The notes beneath the pieces were generated by a model, which ran no database searches, was not told the origin of the DNA, and saw nothing but the letters and a program-made list of their open reading frames with translations. Source: Prolixibacter bellariivorans ATCC BAA-1284 (GTDB lineage: Bacteria > Bacteroidota > Bacteroidia > Bacteroidales > Prolixibacteraceae). Taken from it: a DNA stretch of 64,000 bases. Position 1 is the first letter of the stretch. Every line of letters begins with the position of its first letter. A program made the position numbers and the translations under genes. This document shows positions 41,858 to 50,911 of this stretch, piece by piece. The stretch covers positions 186,001-250,000 of the forward strand of contig NZ_JHXO01000009.1 in assembly GCF_000621705.1 (NCBI RefSeq), read 5' to 3'.

Positions 41858-42238
41858 TTAACGGGGAGTGAACGAAGCCTTGGCAACGGCCTCTTTCATC
41901 CCCTTACCGGGACGAAACCGGATGTTCACCGCTTTGATTTTATCGGCGGTACAATCGGCCTCCGTGTCAGCGCCGTCGCTGCTAAGGGTTAGCTGGAACG
42001 AACCCCAGTCGCCCATCTGCACGGTGTAACCGTCGAGCAACGAGCTGATGATAACGGCTTTTACCTCGTCCAGCACCAGGCTGGCTTCCCCACGACTTAA
42101 AGTCGTGTTCTTACTAAGCGCTTCAGCTATTTCCTTTTCACTTTTCTGCCCTATCCGTTGCGGGACGATGTACCATTTTTTCGGAGCTTGCAGGTCCCGT
42201 GGATTAATCCGCTGAACCTTGCTATATAATATAGACAT
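41858..42238 (-). CDS. HU/IHF-like DNA-binding protein (Bacteroidota HU-HIG type)
   Basis: This 126-residue protein has the HU fold with an N-terminal extension (MSILYSKVQRINPRDLQAP). The rest follows HU topology: EKEIAEALSKNTTLSRGEAS (helices 1-2), VQMGDWGSFQLTLSSDGADT and IRFRPGKGMKEAVAKASFTP. It lacks the classical proline-tipped arm but keeps RFRPGKGMKEA, where the conserved FxPGKxxR-like box lies. It binds and bends DNA. In this phylum such proteins are numerous and often sit beside unrelated genes. Its transcript ends at the terminator at 41813-41846. Confidence 0.85.
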   Translation of the reverse strand: MSILYSKVQRINPRDLQAPKKWYIVPQRIGQKSEKEIAEALSKNTTLSRGEASLVLDEVKAVIISSLLDGYTVQMGDWGSFQLTLSSDGADTEADCTADKIKAVNIRFRPGKGMKEAVAKASFTPR

Positions 42239-42646
42239 AATAAAGGTTTTAAAGATGAATGAAAAATCCGGTGATAGCCCGGAAATGATAAGATGGCAGG
42301 CAAAAAAGCAGGTCGGCTAGCCGCGCTCAGGTACTCCACTCACGACGAACAGATACCGGCATGGAATTACGCAATGTGGTCGCAAGTGGAGTTCGGCTTT
42401 CGATTTAGTGGTCATAATCTGTTGGTTTCTTTCGGGATATAAATTAGCAATAATTCTTCGAATCATACCCTCAAACTGCCGAATAACATATCAAAATGTT
42501 TGAAAAAGAAATCTTCTGCTCTGCTTCCACTCCGCCCCTCCGGGTCTTTTTCTGACTGGTTATCAACTTTAAGTTAATAAATACCTGCTACCATGCGATG
42601 GGGATATGATATGTTTTTGCTAATTTGAACGTCGTAAAACTGACGG
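42239..42646. other. intergenic region upstream of an HU-like gene and a leader frame
   Basis: No convincing gene; short open frames here lack coding signs. The right end carries GCTAATTTGAAC with a -7-like TAATTTG at 42621-42627, 19 bases before the ATG of a 42-codon frame. The region between has T- and C-rich stretches but no clear hairpin. Confidence 0.4.
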
Positions 42647-42775
42647 ATGGAATTAAGCCAAACCATACAACGGAATCTAAAACCCGGAAGAATATCGATT
42701 CAACATAATAGGTGTTGTTATACCCCTGATTTGGGTAGTGTAACAACACCTGGAAATTTGTTAAAAGAGAAATAA
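42647..42775 (+). CDS. short leader frame of unknown function
   Basis: A 42-codon frame begins MELSQTIQRN and ends GNLLKEK, 39 bases before the next gene. Its upstream region repeats the promoter and first codons of the 16-residue leader at 40514: TAATTTGAAC, then TAAAAC, GACG and ATGGAA, at the same 19-base spacing. The two starts therefore look like copies of one promoter-leader module. Coding is unproven. Confidence 0.3.
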   Translation: MELSQTIQRNLKPGRISIQHNRCCYTPDLGSVTTPGNLLKEK

Positions 42776-42814
42776 CAACCATAGGTGATACACACTAGTT
42801 GTGGGTAATTAAAA

Positions 42815-43144
42815 ATGAGACTAACAGCAAACATAAAACATCCTGATTCAGACGTAAAAAGATTAATGATTTACGACTCTGAAGATGGCGTGTATCTATT
42901 TGGATACGATAAAGAAACTGATTCAAGTGCAATTTGGGACAACTGGTTTGAGAAAGTAGAGTATGCAATTGAAGCTTCACAAGAATACAGTGTTGACCAA
43001 AATGATTGGCAAGAAATACCAGACCCTATGGAAAATTGCCAACACGATTGGATAGAACCTGTAAGAGTAAAAGGACGAGAGATTGGGAAACCTGAGTGGG
43101 GTAAACTTGAGAAATTAGTAAATGGTAAATGGATTGATTTATGA
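42815..43144 (+). CDS. AT-rich gene of unknown function, first of a two-gene unit
   Basis: This 109-residue soluble, acidic protein has the ending QEIPDPMENCQHDWIEPVRV followed by KGREIGKPEWGKLEKL and NGKWIDL, with several Trp and Asp in DxW motifs. I know similar sequences only as uncharacterised Bacteroidota proteins, with no assigned function. Base composition is visibly more AT-rich than the housekeeping genes, a sign of horizontal transfer. The stop overlaps the next gene's start (ATGA), so they form one unit of two unknown proteins, an arrangement also seen for toxin-immunity or toxin-antitoxin pairs; nothing in the sequence proves this. Confidence 0.65.
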   Translation: MRLTANIKHPDSDVKRLMIYDSEDGVYLFGYDKETDSSAIWDNWFEKVEYAIEASQEYSVDQNDWQEIPDPMENCQHDWIEPVRVKGREIGKPEWGKLEKLVNGKWIDL

Positions 43145-43686
43145 TTCACAAGATTGACAATACTGGAAAATTAAATAAATCAATTTATCAGCAAATTGGT
43201 AGACCTATATCTGAAAAGGAAAACAAGTTGATTAATATAACGGGGAGTTGTTTGTTCAACCTCAGAGACATAAGAATCTTCAACGAAAAGAATGATTTTG
43301 AGCTTGAACCAAATGCACGTTGCAATTTTGAACTTTTCGAGTATGGACTCTTACTCAGAATTAATGACAGACAACATTATTATGTTCTTCCGCTATCAAA
43401 AAATGAAAATCTAAGAATGATTTTAAAGGAAGGAGAAGAAAAAATATTCCCGATTAATTTGACTGGATTTCTATATGCAATTGGATTTAAAAGAAGCTTT
43501 TTGAGAAAGTATTGGTTATTATCAAGAGGATTTTACAACGAAAGATTTGAACTTCTGATAGAAACTGATTCAGAGAAACTTTTACTTGACTCGCAAGGAA
43601 AGAATTTCAAAGAAGCGGTGAAATATTTTGAAAAAAGTGAACTGAGAACAATAATAACTACCCACAACAATAAATATAAGCAATAG
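43141..43686 (+). CDS. AT-rich gene of unknown function, second of a two-gene unit
   Basis: This 181-residue soluble protein starts MIHKIDNTGKLNKSIYQQIG and is rich in Lys, Asn, Glu and Ile. It has no signal peptide or membrane segment; a mid-section LRINDRQHYYVLPLSKNENL suggests a beta-strand core. I recognise no family. It overlaps the preceding gene by four bases and shares its AT-rich codon use, so both were probably acquired together. The following 190 bases have no gene. Confidence 0.6.
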   Translation: MIHKIDNTGKLNKSIYQQIGRPISEKENKLINITGSCLFNLRDIRIFNEKNDFELEPNARCNFELFEYGLLLRINDRQHYYVLPLSKNENLRMILKEGEEKIFPINLTGFLYAIGFKRSFLRKYWLLSRGFYNERFELLIETDSEKLLLDSQGKNFKEAVKYFEKSELRTIITTHNNKYKQ

Positions 43687-43877
43687 CTGTTTCTGTGGGT
43701 ATTCGGGCGGTAGTGGTTCTAATCATCCCCGCCAAATCTACGGATTTGACTATTTAATTTTGCGTAGCTTTGGCTACTTTGTAACTTGATACGAAACCGC
43801 ATTTAAGACCGCTACATGCTCATATTATTAACGTTAGACAATATTTGAAAGCACCCTATTAACCATAAACGGCAACG

Positions 43878-45023
43878 ATGGAAAATGAATTTTATAAACC
43901 AATAATAATTGACAACCTGAGAGTTTCGGGAATTGCAGATGGGACTATTCCTCCTGGACAAAGTGGAAATATTATTGTTAGAAAATTTACATCCTCTTTA
44001 TCTCCTAATTTTTCACGTCATTTCAATAACATAATTTCACTTTTTCTTAATCAGAATGCTGGAAACTCCTTGAATAATCTTTTGGTAATTATCAAACCTG
44101 ATTTCAAAGCATATGTTTACACAAAATTCCCTTTGAGCATTAATATTAAAGCTTCTCGTGATTTAAAAAAAGGAGAGCTTGTAATGTTTGGAGATTTTGC
44201 CGATTTAGATAATGTATCATTTCATGATGCTACGATTGATTTAAATCCCGAAAAAGGAGATCAGATTGTATGGCTGTTTAGAGATAATTGGCATTTTGGA
44301 TTGCACTTTGATTTTTCAAGGTTGCTTGATAGAGCAGCAATGTTGAGTGAGCTAGGGTACCATTATAAGAAAATGCTTTATCTTGAAATGTATTCGTTTT
44401 TATCAACTGAAAAACATTTTAAATCATTGATTAATGACGGCTGGTTTCCATTTATTCGATTATTAAATGGTCAGTTTAATAATCTGATAGCTTACTATGA
44501 AGAGGACATGAAGTTTAATAGCTATACAGAGAAAGTAGTTGATTCTTTCACAGATGACCATTTACGTAAAATAGTTGCTAGATGGTGGAGGAATCCAGTC
44601 TTAAATAATAAAAAAGAAATAATCCAATCTGGAATTGACGCATACATTTCTAGAACTAAATCAGGATTTATAAACTGCATAAAAAATCTAGTGACTGAGC
44701 TTGAAGGAATAATCCGTATGGCTTGTTACCATGAAACAGGGAATAAAAGCCCATCCACAAAGCAGATTAAGGAGTACATCGTTGAGTCTGGCAAACAGAA
44801 TTTTAAAACATTAGCGACCCTTGGATTTACAAATGAATTTATGTTTTATCTTAATGATTCTATTTTTAAAGGTTTTGATTTAGAAAAGGATATACCTTCA
44901 AGCAGACATTCAGTTGCTCATGGTGTGGCAACCACAGATAGTTATACACAAATGCGGGCTTTGCAGATTATTCTGACAATTGACCAAGCGTTCTATTTTC
45001 TTGGGAATAAAAATATTGCCTAA
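43878..45023 (+). CDS. AT-rich orphan gene with a HEPN-like R-x4-H motif
   Basis: This 381-residue soluble protein is not from a family I know. The N-terminal half is mixed beta/alpha (IIIDNLRVSGIADGTIPPGQ; KGDQIVWLFRDNWHFGLHFD). The C-terminal third is helical and ends SSRHSVAHGVATTDSYTQMR followed by a helix ALQIILTIDQAFYFL. Arg343 and His348 form R-x4-H with a Gly after the His, the typical active site of HEPN ribonucleases found in toxins and phage-defence proteins. The gene is AT-rich and isolated, with 191 gene-free bases upstream and the GH172-like gene 150 bases downstream, all of which fits acquisition. HEPN assignment is motif-based only. Confidence 0.6.
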   Translation: MENEFYKPIIIDNLRVSGIADGTIPPGQSGNIIVRKFTSSLSPNFSRHFNNIISLFLNQNAGNSLNNLLVIIKPDFKAYVYTKFPLSINIKASRDLKKGELVMFGDFADLDNVSFHDATIDLNPEKGDQIVWLFRDNWHFGLHFDFSRLLDRAAMLSELGYHYKKMLYLEMYSFLSTEKHFKSLINDGWFPFIRLLNGQFNNLIAYYEEDMKFNSYTEKVVDSFTDDHLRKIVARWWRNPVLNNKKEIIQSGIDAYISRTKSGFINCIKNLVTELEGIIRMACYHETGNKSPSTKQIKEYIVESGKQNFKTLATLGFTNEFMFYLNDSIFKGFDLEKDIPSSRHSVAHGVATTDSYTQMRALQIILTIDQAFYFLGNKNIA

Positions 45024-45173
45024 CGATGTATAAAAATAATAGCCGAGACAGTAGTAAAATCAAGGGTTTTATCCCGTGTAAACTTTCGTGTAACTTGACA
45101 GGAAAGTGCCACGCTATCTGTCACTACTCATACAATTCTTCGTCGACATGCAAACCAACTAAACCAACACGCC

Positions 45174-46397
45174 ATGAAAAACACCGCCAACCTACTCATC
45201 GTTGCACTCCTCTTCCTGGTTTCCTGCCAGCAAAAGGCGGAGCAGCCTGGCCAATCGATGTATTCCTTTCCGGAACAAACCCAATCGCGGTGGATTAGCT
45301 TCGAGAACCCACACGGCGAAAAGGGCAAAGGCGGCATGGAGAACTTTGGGGCGAAAGGACATCCGCAGGACAGCATCGGCGCCGGCGCTACCCAGGTGTT
45401 GATGGACATCAAAGGTAGCGGCGTTATCAACCGGATGTGGGTGACCATCAACGACCGGAGCCCGGAAATGCTGCGTTCACTCCGCATCGATATGTATTGG
45501 GACGGTGAAAGCAAACCAGCTGTCTCCGCTCCTTTCGGCGATTTCTTTGGTGTAGGTTTAGGCCGGATGACCGCTTTCGAGAACGAACTGTTTGCTGACC
45601 CGGAGGGGCGCTCATTTGTGAGTTTCATTCAAATGCCGTTCAAAACCGGGGCAAAAATTACACTCACCAACGAATCGGACCAACCGGTTTCGGCCCTGTT
45701 CTACGACATCGATTATCTGTTGACTCCCTGGAAAAAAGATAACCTCTATTTCCATTGCTACTGGAACCGGGACACCGCCACCACACCGGGCGTCGATTAT
45801 ACCATCCTTCCCGATGTATCAGGCAAAGGACGCTTCCTGGGAACCAACATCGGGGTGAATGCTAACCCGGCCTACAGAGATTCGTGGTGGGGCGAAGGCG
45901 AAGTAAAAATGTACCTCGACGGCGATACGAAATTTCCGACGCTGGCCGGAACCGGAACGGAAGATTACATCGCCACGGCATGGGGACAGGGCCAATTCAT
46001 TTCGCGGTACTCGGGCTGTACCCTGGCCGATAGCAAAAACAAGCAATGGGCCTTCTACCGCTATCACATACCCGACCCCATCTATTTTGGTTCCGATTGC
46101 CGCGTCACCATTCAGCAAATCGGGGGAGCCCCCAAAGCCCAGGTAATCGACATGCAGAAGAAAGGAGCTAACCTGATACCGGTCACCATCCACGATGGCC
46201 ATACGTTGCATCTCATTTATAAGAAAGATACGGTAGTGAATCTGGCAACCATCCCCTATAACGGATGGACCAATTTCTATCGCTCCGACGATGTCTCCTC
46301 CACCGCCTATTTTTATCTTGATCAACCGACGGATGATTTACCGGCTTTAAAACCGAGAGCCTACCGGGTTTATCATTTAAAAGCTGATAAGGAATGA
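45174..46397 (+). CDS. DUF2961 (GH172-like) lipoprotein
   Basis: This 407-residue protein has a lipoprotein signal (LLIVALLFLVSC, lipobox Cys18) and the DUF2961 fold: RWISFENPHGEKGKGGMENF (about residues 39-58), QVLMDIKGSGVINRMWVTIN, LRIDMYWDGESKPAVSAPFG and FGVGLGRMTAFENELFADPE. The C-terminal half contains the second strand set (GEGEVKMYLDGDTKFPTLAG, then TGTEDYIATAWGQGQF), typical of GH172 enzymes, which act on fructo- or arabino-furanosides. It is probably outer-membrane anchored and facing the periplasm or outside. It has no neighbouring polysaccharide-utilisation genes (no SusCD). Confidence 0.85.
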   Translation: MKNTANLLIVALLFLVSCQQKAEQPGQSMYSFPEQTQSRWISFENPHGEKGKGGMENFGAKGHPQDSIGAGATQVLMDIKGSGVINRMWVTINDRSPEMLRSLRIDMYWDGESKPAVSAPFGDFFGVGLGRMTAFENELFADPEGRSFVSFIQMPFKTGAKITLTNESDQPVSALFYDIDYLLTPWKKDNLYFHCYWNRDTATTPGVDYTILPDVSGKGRFLGTNIGVNANPAYRDSWWGEGEVKMYLDGDTKFPTLAGTGTEDYIATAWGQGQFISRYSGCTLADSKNKQWAFYRYHIPDPIYFGSDCRVTIQQIGGAPKAQVIDMQKKGANLIPVTIHDGHTLHLIYKKDTVVNLATIPYNGWTNFYRSDDVSSTAYFYLDQPTDDLPALKPRAYRVYHLKADKE

Positions 46398-46614
46398 CAA
46401 CATTCGATATCTCGGATAACTGACCAAAATATTATTATGTAATTTTTTTATCTTAGATGAGTTCTAACAACCAACAAATGCCGACAGATCCAATTATCAC
46501 GCTTCGCAAGGCTTACTTCCCGCCTTAAACAGACGGAATAATAACAAATAACAGAGTGAGATAACCACCTAAGGAAGGTTACTAGTACAAAATATCCCCA
46601 AACAAAATTATTAA

Positions 46615-47838
46615 ATGATGAAAGCAAAAATATTGTTGTTCAGCCTTATTTTATCAGTAAGCGTCGCCAAATCACAAACAATCGATGCACAGTTTCCCGG
46701 GTACGAGATGAAAACATTGCTGCAAACAGAACTCCCAATGGGCATGTGTTTCAATGCCGATAGTAATTTAGTAATAGTAAATAGAATTACACCACCAACA
46801 AAGCTTACCGTTGCCGTAATCGACAGCGGCAATTATGTTAAAGATTCCGTCTTGGTTGATTTTGCAAATCTGACCTATCAACCTCAGTATATTAAAGCAG
46901 ACAAAGCAGGAAATATTTTCTTCTTAGATGCCAATAGAGATGACGGAAATTTTTACAGAATAACTCCGGATTTAAACATAGAAACGATTTATTTTGCAAC
47001 CACTGGTGAGTTTAATGATCCACGGGGATTGTCCATTAATTCAAATAATGAAGTATTTGTTGTTAATAATATTATGGCAAACCAGGATTATTTAAAGTAC
47101 GGCTACATTTCGGAATATAAGCTCAATGATACTCATAACGCTTTTCTGAATTCTCATCCCTACTTTATATCGTCATTCCCCAATGGAGTAATTGATTTGG
47201 AATTCTCAAAATCAGGTGATTTATATATCACAACTCACTCAACTTTAGCAAAAGTCAAATTTGACAGTTTGGGATATGTCAGCTCCTTAGATATGAACTT
47301 TGCCAAATTTCCCGTCGACTCCTCTATAACCAATTTTATATGTGGAATCGGGATTGACAATGATGATAACGTATATGTTTCTGAGGTTTCCACGAATGAA
47401 ACAACAGGCGGAAAAATATATGAGGTTGACAGTTTAGGTAATGTAGAATTATTTGCATCAGGCTTAAATGCACCCCGAGACATTGTTTTTGACTCAAAAA
47501 ACAGGATGTATGTATCTGACTATGGTGCGAGTAAAATTTATCAAATACAAAAAGCTACAACAACCGGTGTAAAAGATGGATATGCGCTAAAATCATTAAG
47601 AGTGTTTCCCAATCCCACCAGTAATTCATTTAGTGTTGAAGTGAACAACGAATTAAACACGACCGGCAAAAACCTAAAAATCAATCTATATGACATGACA
47701 GGTAAAAAAATACTTAATGCGCCCATGCAGAGTTCCAATACGAATATTGATATCTCCAACTTCAAAAATGGTATTTATCTGTATCGAATAACCGATGGAG
47801 AGGAGATTATGGCACAAGGCAAAATGATAAAAAAATAA
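46615..47838 (+). CDS. NHL/SMP-30-like beta-propeller protein with type IX secretion sorting domain
   Basis: This 407-residue protein has a signal peptide (1-20, ending VAKS|Q). Its repeating strands with DNDDNVYVSEVSTNETTGGK and FDSKNRMYVSDYGASKIYQI form an NHL/SGL-like beta-propeller (about 25-315). The last 80 residues (LRVFPNPTSNSFSVEVNNEL ... NIDISNFKNGIYLYRITDGE) are a Por-type type IX secretion C-terminal domain with the usual PNP motif and the ending KMIKK. So the protein crosses the outer membrane and is likely surface-attached or released. The gene is AT-rich compared with its neighbours. The substrate of the propeller is unknown. Confidence 0.85.
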   Translation: MMKAKILLFSLILSVSVAKSQTIDAQFPGYEMKTLLQTELPMGMCFNADSNLVIVNRITPPTKLTVAVIDSGNYVKDSVLVDFANLTYQPQYIKADKAGNIFFLDANRDDGNFYRITPDLNIETIYFATTGEFNDPRGLSINSNNEVFVVNNIMANQDYLKYGYISEYKLNDTHNAFLNSHPYFISSFPNGVIDLEFSKSGDLYITTHSTLAKVKFDSLGYVSSLDMNFAKFPVDSSITNFICGIGIDNDDNVYVSEVSTNETTGGKIYEVDSLGNVELFASGLNAPRDIVFDSKNRMYVSDYGASKIYQIQKATTTGVKDGYALKSLRVFPNPTSNSFSVEVNNELNTTGKNLKINLYDMTGKKILNAPMQSSNTNIDISNFKNGIYLYRITDGEEIMAQGKMIKK

Positions 47839-48130
47839 CTATTTACGCCCGATAATAACATCTGTAGAGGTATTGCCACACCTATCATCCAGCACTCTTT
47901 ATGTATCCATAGTGAGTGCTGGAGTTAAAAAATAACACATTTTTCAAACTCAACAATAACCGGTTGAGACGAATCACCCGGATAACTGATGTGGAGGAAC
48001 TTCAAAGATTCGTTGAGAAGAATTTTGTCACCAGATAAACCATCGAAAAGTTTATACTCAAAATTCGCCCCCATTCATGTAACAACTTCCGGACGGTTGG
48101 CGTCTTATAGTTTGCAATTAACATAAAGAC

Positions 48131-48973
48131 ATGCACAAACTACTGACCTTTCTACTGGGAGTATTTCTCTTCACCAACGCACTGGCGCAAAGCGATGAAA
48201 TCCCTCCGTCAACCCAAATCATGACGCTGGGCGTATTTCATTTTGCCTACCCGAATCTGGATGCCATTAAAACAAAAGAGAACGATAAAATATCGGTCCT
48301 CGAAGAACCCTGGCAGTCGGAAATCATCTCGGTAGCCAATGCCATTAGTGAGTTTCGACCCACCATCATTGCCATTGAAGTAACGCCCGACCAGCAAGGC
48401 AAAATAGACTCTATGTACGCACTTTACCGCGCTGACCAATTCACCTTAAGGAAAGGTGAGATTTACCAGCTGGGCTTTCGTATCGGGAAACAATCGGACG
48501 TACCGGTCATCTATTGTGTCAACGACTGGGGAAGGCATTATCAGTCTGTTGAAACATTGTTTAAAGACAGCATCCGGCAAAGTAAATTCACAGAATACTA
48601 CCGAAACTCGCCCGATTCAGTTTATGAAACGCACCGCAAGGCAACCAAAGTGAAAAACATCATCGGGGAATTGAAAAAGCTGAATGACCCGGCTGCCATC
48701 AGGGAACGGCTTTCGGTATACTTGCTAAACCCTTTCAAGTATGAGGAAAAGCCGGGCGATTTTATGGGCGTTGACTTCGAAACCGGCCGTTGGTTCAACC
48801 GGAACCTGCGTATCTTCCGAAACATACAGCGGATAAAACACAACAGTGATGACAGAATCCTGCTGATTATCGGCCGTGAACACCTGAACCTGCTCAACCT
48901 GTTTTTCGATGTATCGAAAGAATTTGAACTGGTTTCACCTCTTCCTTACCTGGAAAACATGAACCATGAGTAA
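48131..48973 (+). CDS. DUF5694 (TraB/GumN-like) secreted protein
   Basis: This 280-residue protein has a signal peptide (1-19, ending ALA|Q) and matches the DUF5694 group: TQIMTLGVFHFAYPNLDAIK (about residues 29-48), FRPTIIAIEVTPDQQGKIDS (about 77-96) and RILLIIGREHLNLLNLFFDV (about 244-263, with the conserved Gly-x-x-His). The first and last blocks resemble the Gly-x-x-His motifs of TraB/GumN-like proteins, proposed metalloproteases, which would place one putative active-site His in each. No activity is proven for the family. It is isolated, between the T9SS protein and the FAD-dependent oxidoreductase. Confidence 0.75.
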   Translation: MHKLLTFLLGVFLFTNALAQSDEIPPSTQIMTLGVFHFAYPNLDAIKTKENDKISVLEEPWQSEIISVANAISEFRPTIIAIEVTPDQQGKIDSMYALYRADQFTLRKGEIYQLGFRIGKQSDVPVIYCVNDWGRHYQSVETLFKDSIRQSKFTEYYRNSPDSVYETHRKATKVKNIIGELKKLNDPAAIRERLSVYLLNPFKYEEKPGDFMGVDFETGRWFNRNLRIFRNIQRIKHNSDDRILLIIGREHLNLLNLFFDVSKEFELVSPLPYLENMNHE

Positions 48974-49160
48974 AACAGGTGCTAAGAATTAAAGCGCTGT
49001 CGGGATAGCGGGATTGATTTTATTCTTTTCCCGGCTTGTAATTCCATCTCTGGTAACACCAGCAAGTATTACACTGAAAATAAGACACCAAACGATAACA
49101 TTTAGTATATTCATCGTGGTTTAACCAACCGATATGACTACTAAACCAAATGAAAGAACG

Positions 49161-50816
49161 ATGAAATTAAGTGTGATCAAAAGCAGTTTTGTCTTATTGC
49201 TGTTTGTCTGTTTATCCGGCTGCAGCTCTACAAACAAACATCAAGTTATTAGTGCCGATGTAGTTATTTACGGAGGAACGCCTGCCGCCATAACAGCAGC
49301 TGTCGAATTAACCCGTTCGAACAAACACGTGGTTATTGTCTGTCCGGAAAAGCATTTAGGAGGCATGAGTTCTAACGGACTCGGTTTTACTGACACAGGC
49401 GACAAGAATATTATCGGTGGCATTGCAAAGGAATTCTACCAACGGTTGTATACTTACTATGACAAAGAGGAAGCATGGAACTGGCAATCGAAATCCGAAT
49501 ACGGCAATAAAGGCCAGGATACACCTGCCATAGATGGAGGCACCAAGTCGATGTGGATTTTTGAACCGCATGTTGCCGAAAACGTATTCGAGAATTTTAT
49601 CGAGGAGAACAAAATAGCAGTATACCGCGATCATTGGCTGGATAGGAATGACGGCGTTGAAGTAACAAATGGTTCCATCAAATCAATAAAGATGTTGAAT
49701 GGAACACTTTTCAAAGCCAAAATCTATATTGATGCCACTTATGAGGGAGATCTGTTGGCCGCTGCCGGTGTGAGTTACCATGTTGGAAGGGAATCGAATA
49801 GTGAGTACAACGAAACATGGAATGGAGTTCAGGTGGGTACATTTCATCACGGCCACAATTTTGGAGATATGAAGATAAGCCCGTATAAAATTCCCGGTGA
49901 TTCTTCGAGCGGGGTTTTAGCTTATATTTCAACAGACCCTCCGGGGAAAAAAGGCGAAGCGGATTATCGGGTTCAGGCCTATTGTTTCAGATTGTGCCTC
50001 ACAAAGCATGAGGAGAATCGTGTTCCATTTGAAAAACCGGCTGGATATGATTCCACGAAATATGAACTGCTGGCCAGGATATATGAGGCCGGCTGGAACC
50101 AAACCTTCGACAAATTCGATCCCATCCCCAACTATAAGACCGATGTCAATAACCACGGACCATTCAGCTCCGATTACATCGGGATGAATTACGAATATCC
50201 GGAAGCGTCTTACGAGCAAAGAGCTCGTATCATACGTGAACATGAGGCCTATCAAAAGGGACTGCTTTACTTCCTGGCAAACGACCGACGTGTTCCTTCC
50301 GAAGTTCGGCAAGAGATGAACAAATGGGGATATGCAAAAGACGAATTCGTCGATAATGGACACTGGCCTCATCAGATTTACGTTCGCGAAGCAAGAAGAA
50401 TGATTGGTGAGTATATTATGACCGAGAATGAAGTGCTTGGCAGAACGCCGGTAACGACATCCATCGGCATGGGTTCCTACACGATGGATTCGCATAATGT
50501 GCAACGATACATTACGCCGGATGGATACGTTCAAAACGAAGGCGATATTGGCGTTCACCCGCACAAGCCTTATCAAATCGCCATGGGAACCGTACTCCCC
50601 CAAAAAGAAGAGTGCAGCAATTTACTTGTTCCAGTGGCTGTGTCAAGTTCTCATATCGCTTTTGGTTCTATCCGGATGGAACCCGTTTTTATGATTCTGG
50701 GCCAAAGTTCGGGAGTAATGGCATCGATGGCTTTGGATAAGAAAGTTCCACTTCACGATTTATCGTATGAAGAGGTACGAAAAGAGCTGGTGGCAAGAAA
50801 TCAAATAATAAACTAG
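49161..50816 (+). CDS. FAD-dependent oxidoreductase (FAD_oxidored family) lipoprotein
   Basis: Chosen from the ATG at 49161 (551 residues), because it begins a lipoprotein signal MKLSVIKSSFVLLLFVCLSGC with the lipobox Cys at residue 21; an upstream in-frame ATG at 49134 adds nine polar residues. The FAD-binding start is VVIYGGTPAAITAAVELTRS (about residues 34-53), followed by CPEKHLGGMSSNGLGFTDTG, the FAD_oxidored signature. Later blocks are IDATYEGDLLAAAGVSYHVG and SSHIAFGSIRMEPVFMILGQ. Members oxidise sugars, alcohols or unknown carbon substrates in the periplasm of Bacteroidota. The gene is isolated, without an obvious partner. Confidence 0.85.
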   Translation: MKLSVIKSSFVLLLFVCLSGCSSTNKHQVISADVVIYGGTPAAITAAVELTRSNKHVVIVCPEKHLGGMSSNGLGFTDTGDKNIIGGIAKEFYQRLYTYYDKEEAWNWQSKSEYGNKGQDTPAIDGGTKSMWIFEPHVAENVFENFIEENKIAVYRDHWLDRNDGVEVTNGSIKSIKMLNGTLFKAKIYIDATYEGDLLAAAGVSYHVGRESNSEYNETWNGVQVGTFHHGHNFGDMKISPYKIPGDSSSGVLAYISTDPPGKKGEADYRVQAYCFRLCLTKHEENRVPFEKPAGYDSTKYELLARIYEAGWNQTFDKFDPIPNYKTDVNNHGPFSSDYIGMNYEYPEASYEQRARIIREHEAYQKGLLYFLANDRRVPSEVRQEMNKWGYAKDEFVDNGHWPHQIYVREARRMIGEYIMTENEVLGRTPVTTSIGMGSYTMDSHNVQRYITPDGYVQNEGDIGVHPHKPYQIAMGTVLPQKEECSNLLVPVAVSSSHIAFGSIRMEPVFMILGQSSGVMASMALDKKVPLHDLSYEEVRKELVARNQIIN

Positions 50817-50911
50817 CCGATATACATGCTTAAGAAATTCGCTTCATGCCAGACAATTGATATGTAACGGTTTTCCACTACTTTTATGCTCATAACTAAA
50901 CACCAAACGCT

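Noticed and set aside
42588-42782. 64-codon minus-strand frame
   Set aside because: No promoter, no family similarity, and it overlaps the leader module on the other strand.
43800-45060. Possible integron attC core sites around the HEPN-like gene (GTTAGAC near 43832 and GCCTAAC at its stop)
   Set aside because: Neither core has a matching partner at the expected distance (no GTTRRRY downstream of 45023, no RYYYAAC in 43687-43830) and no integrase is visible.
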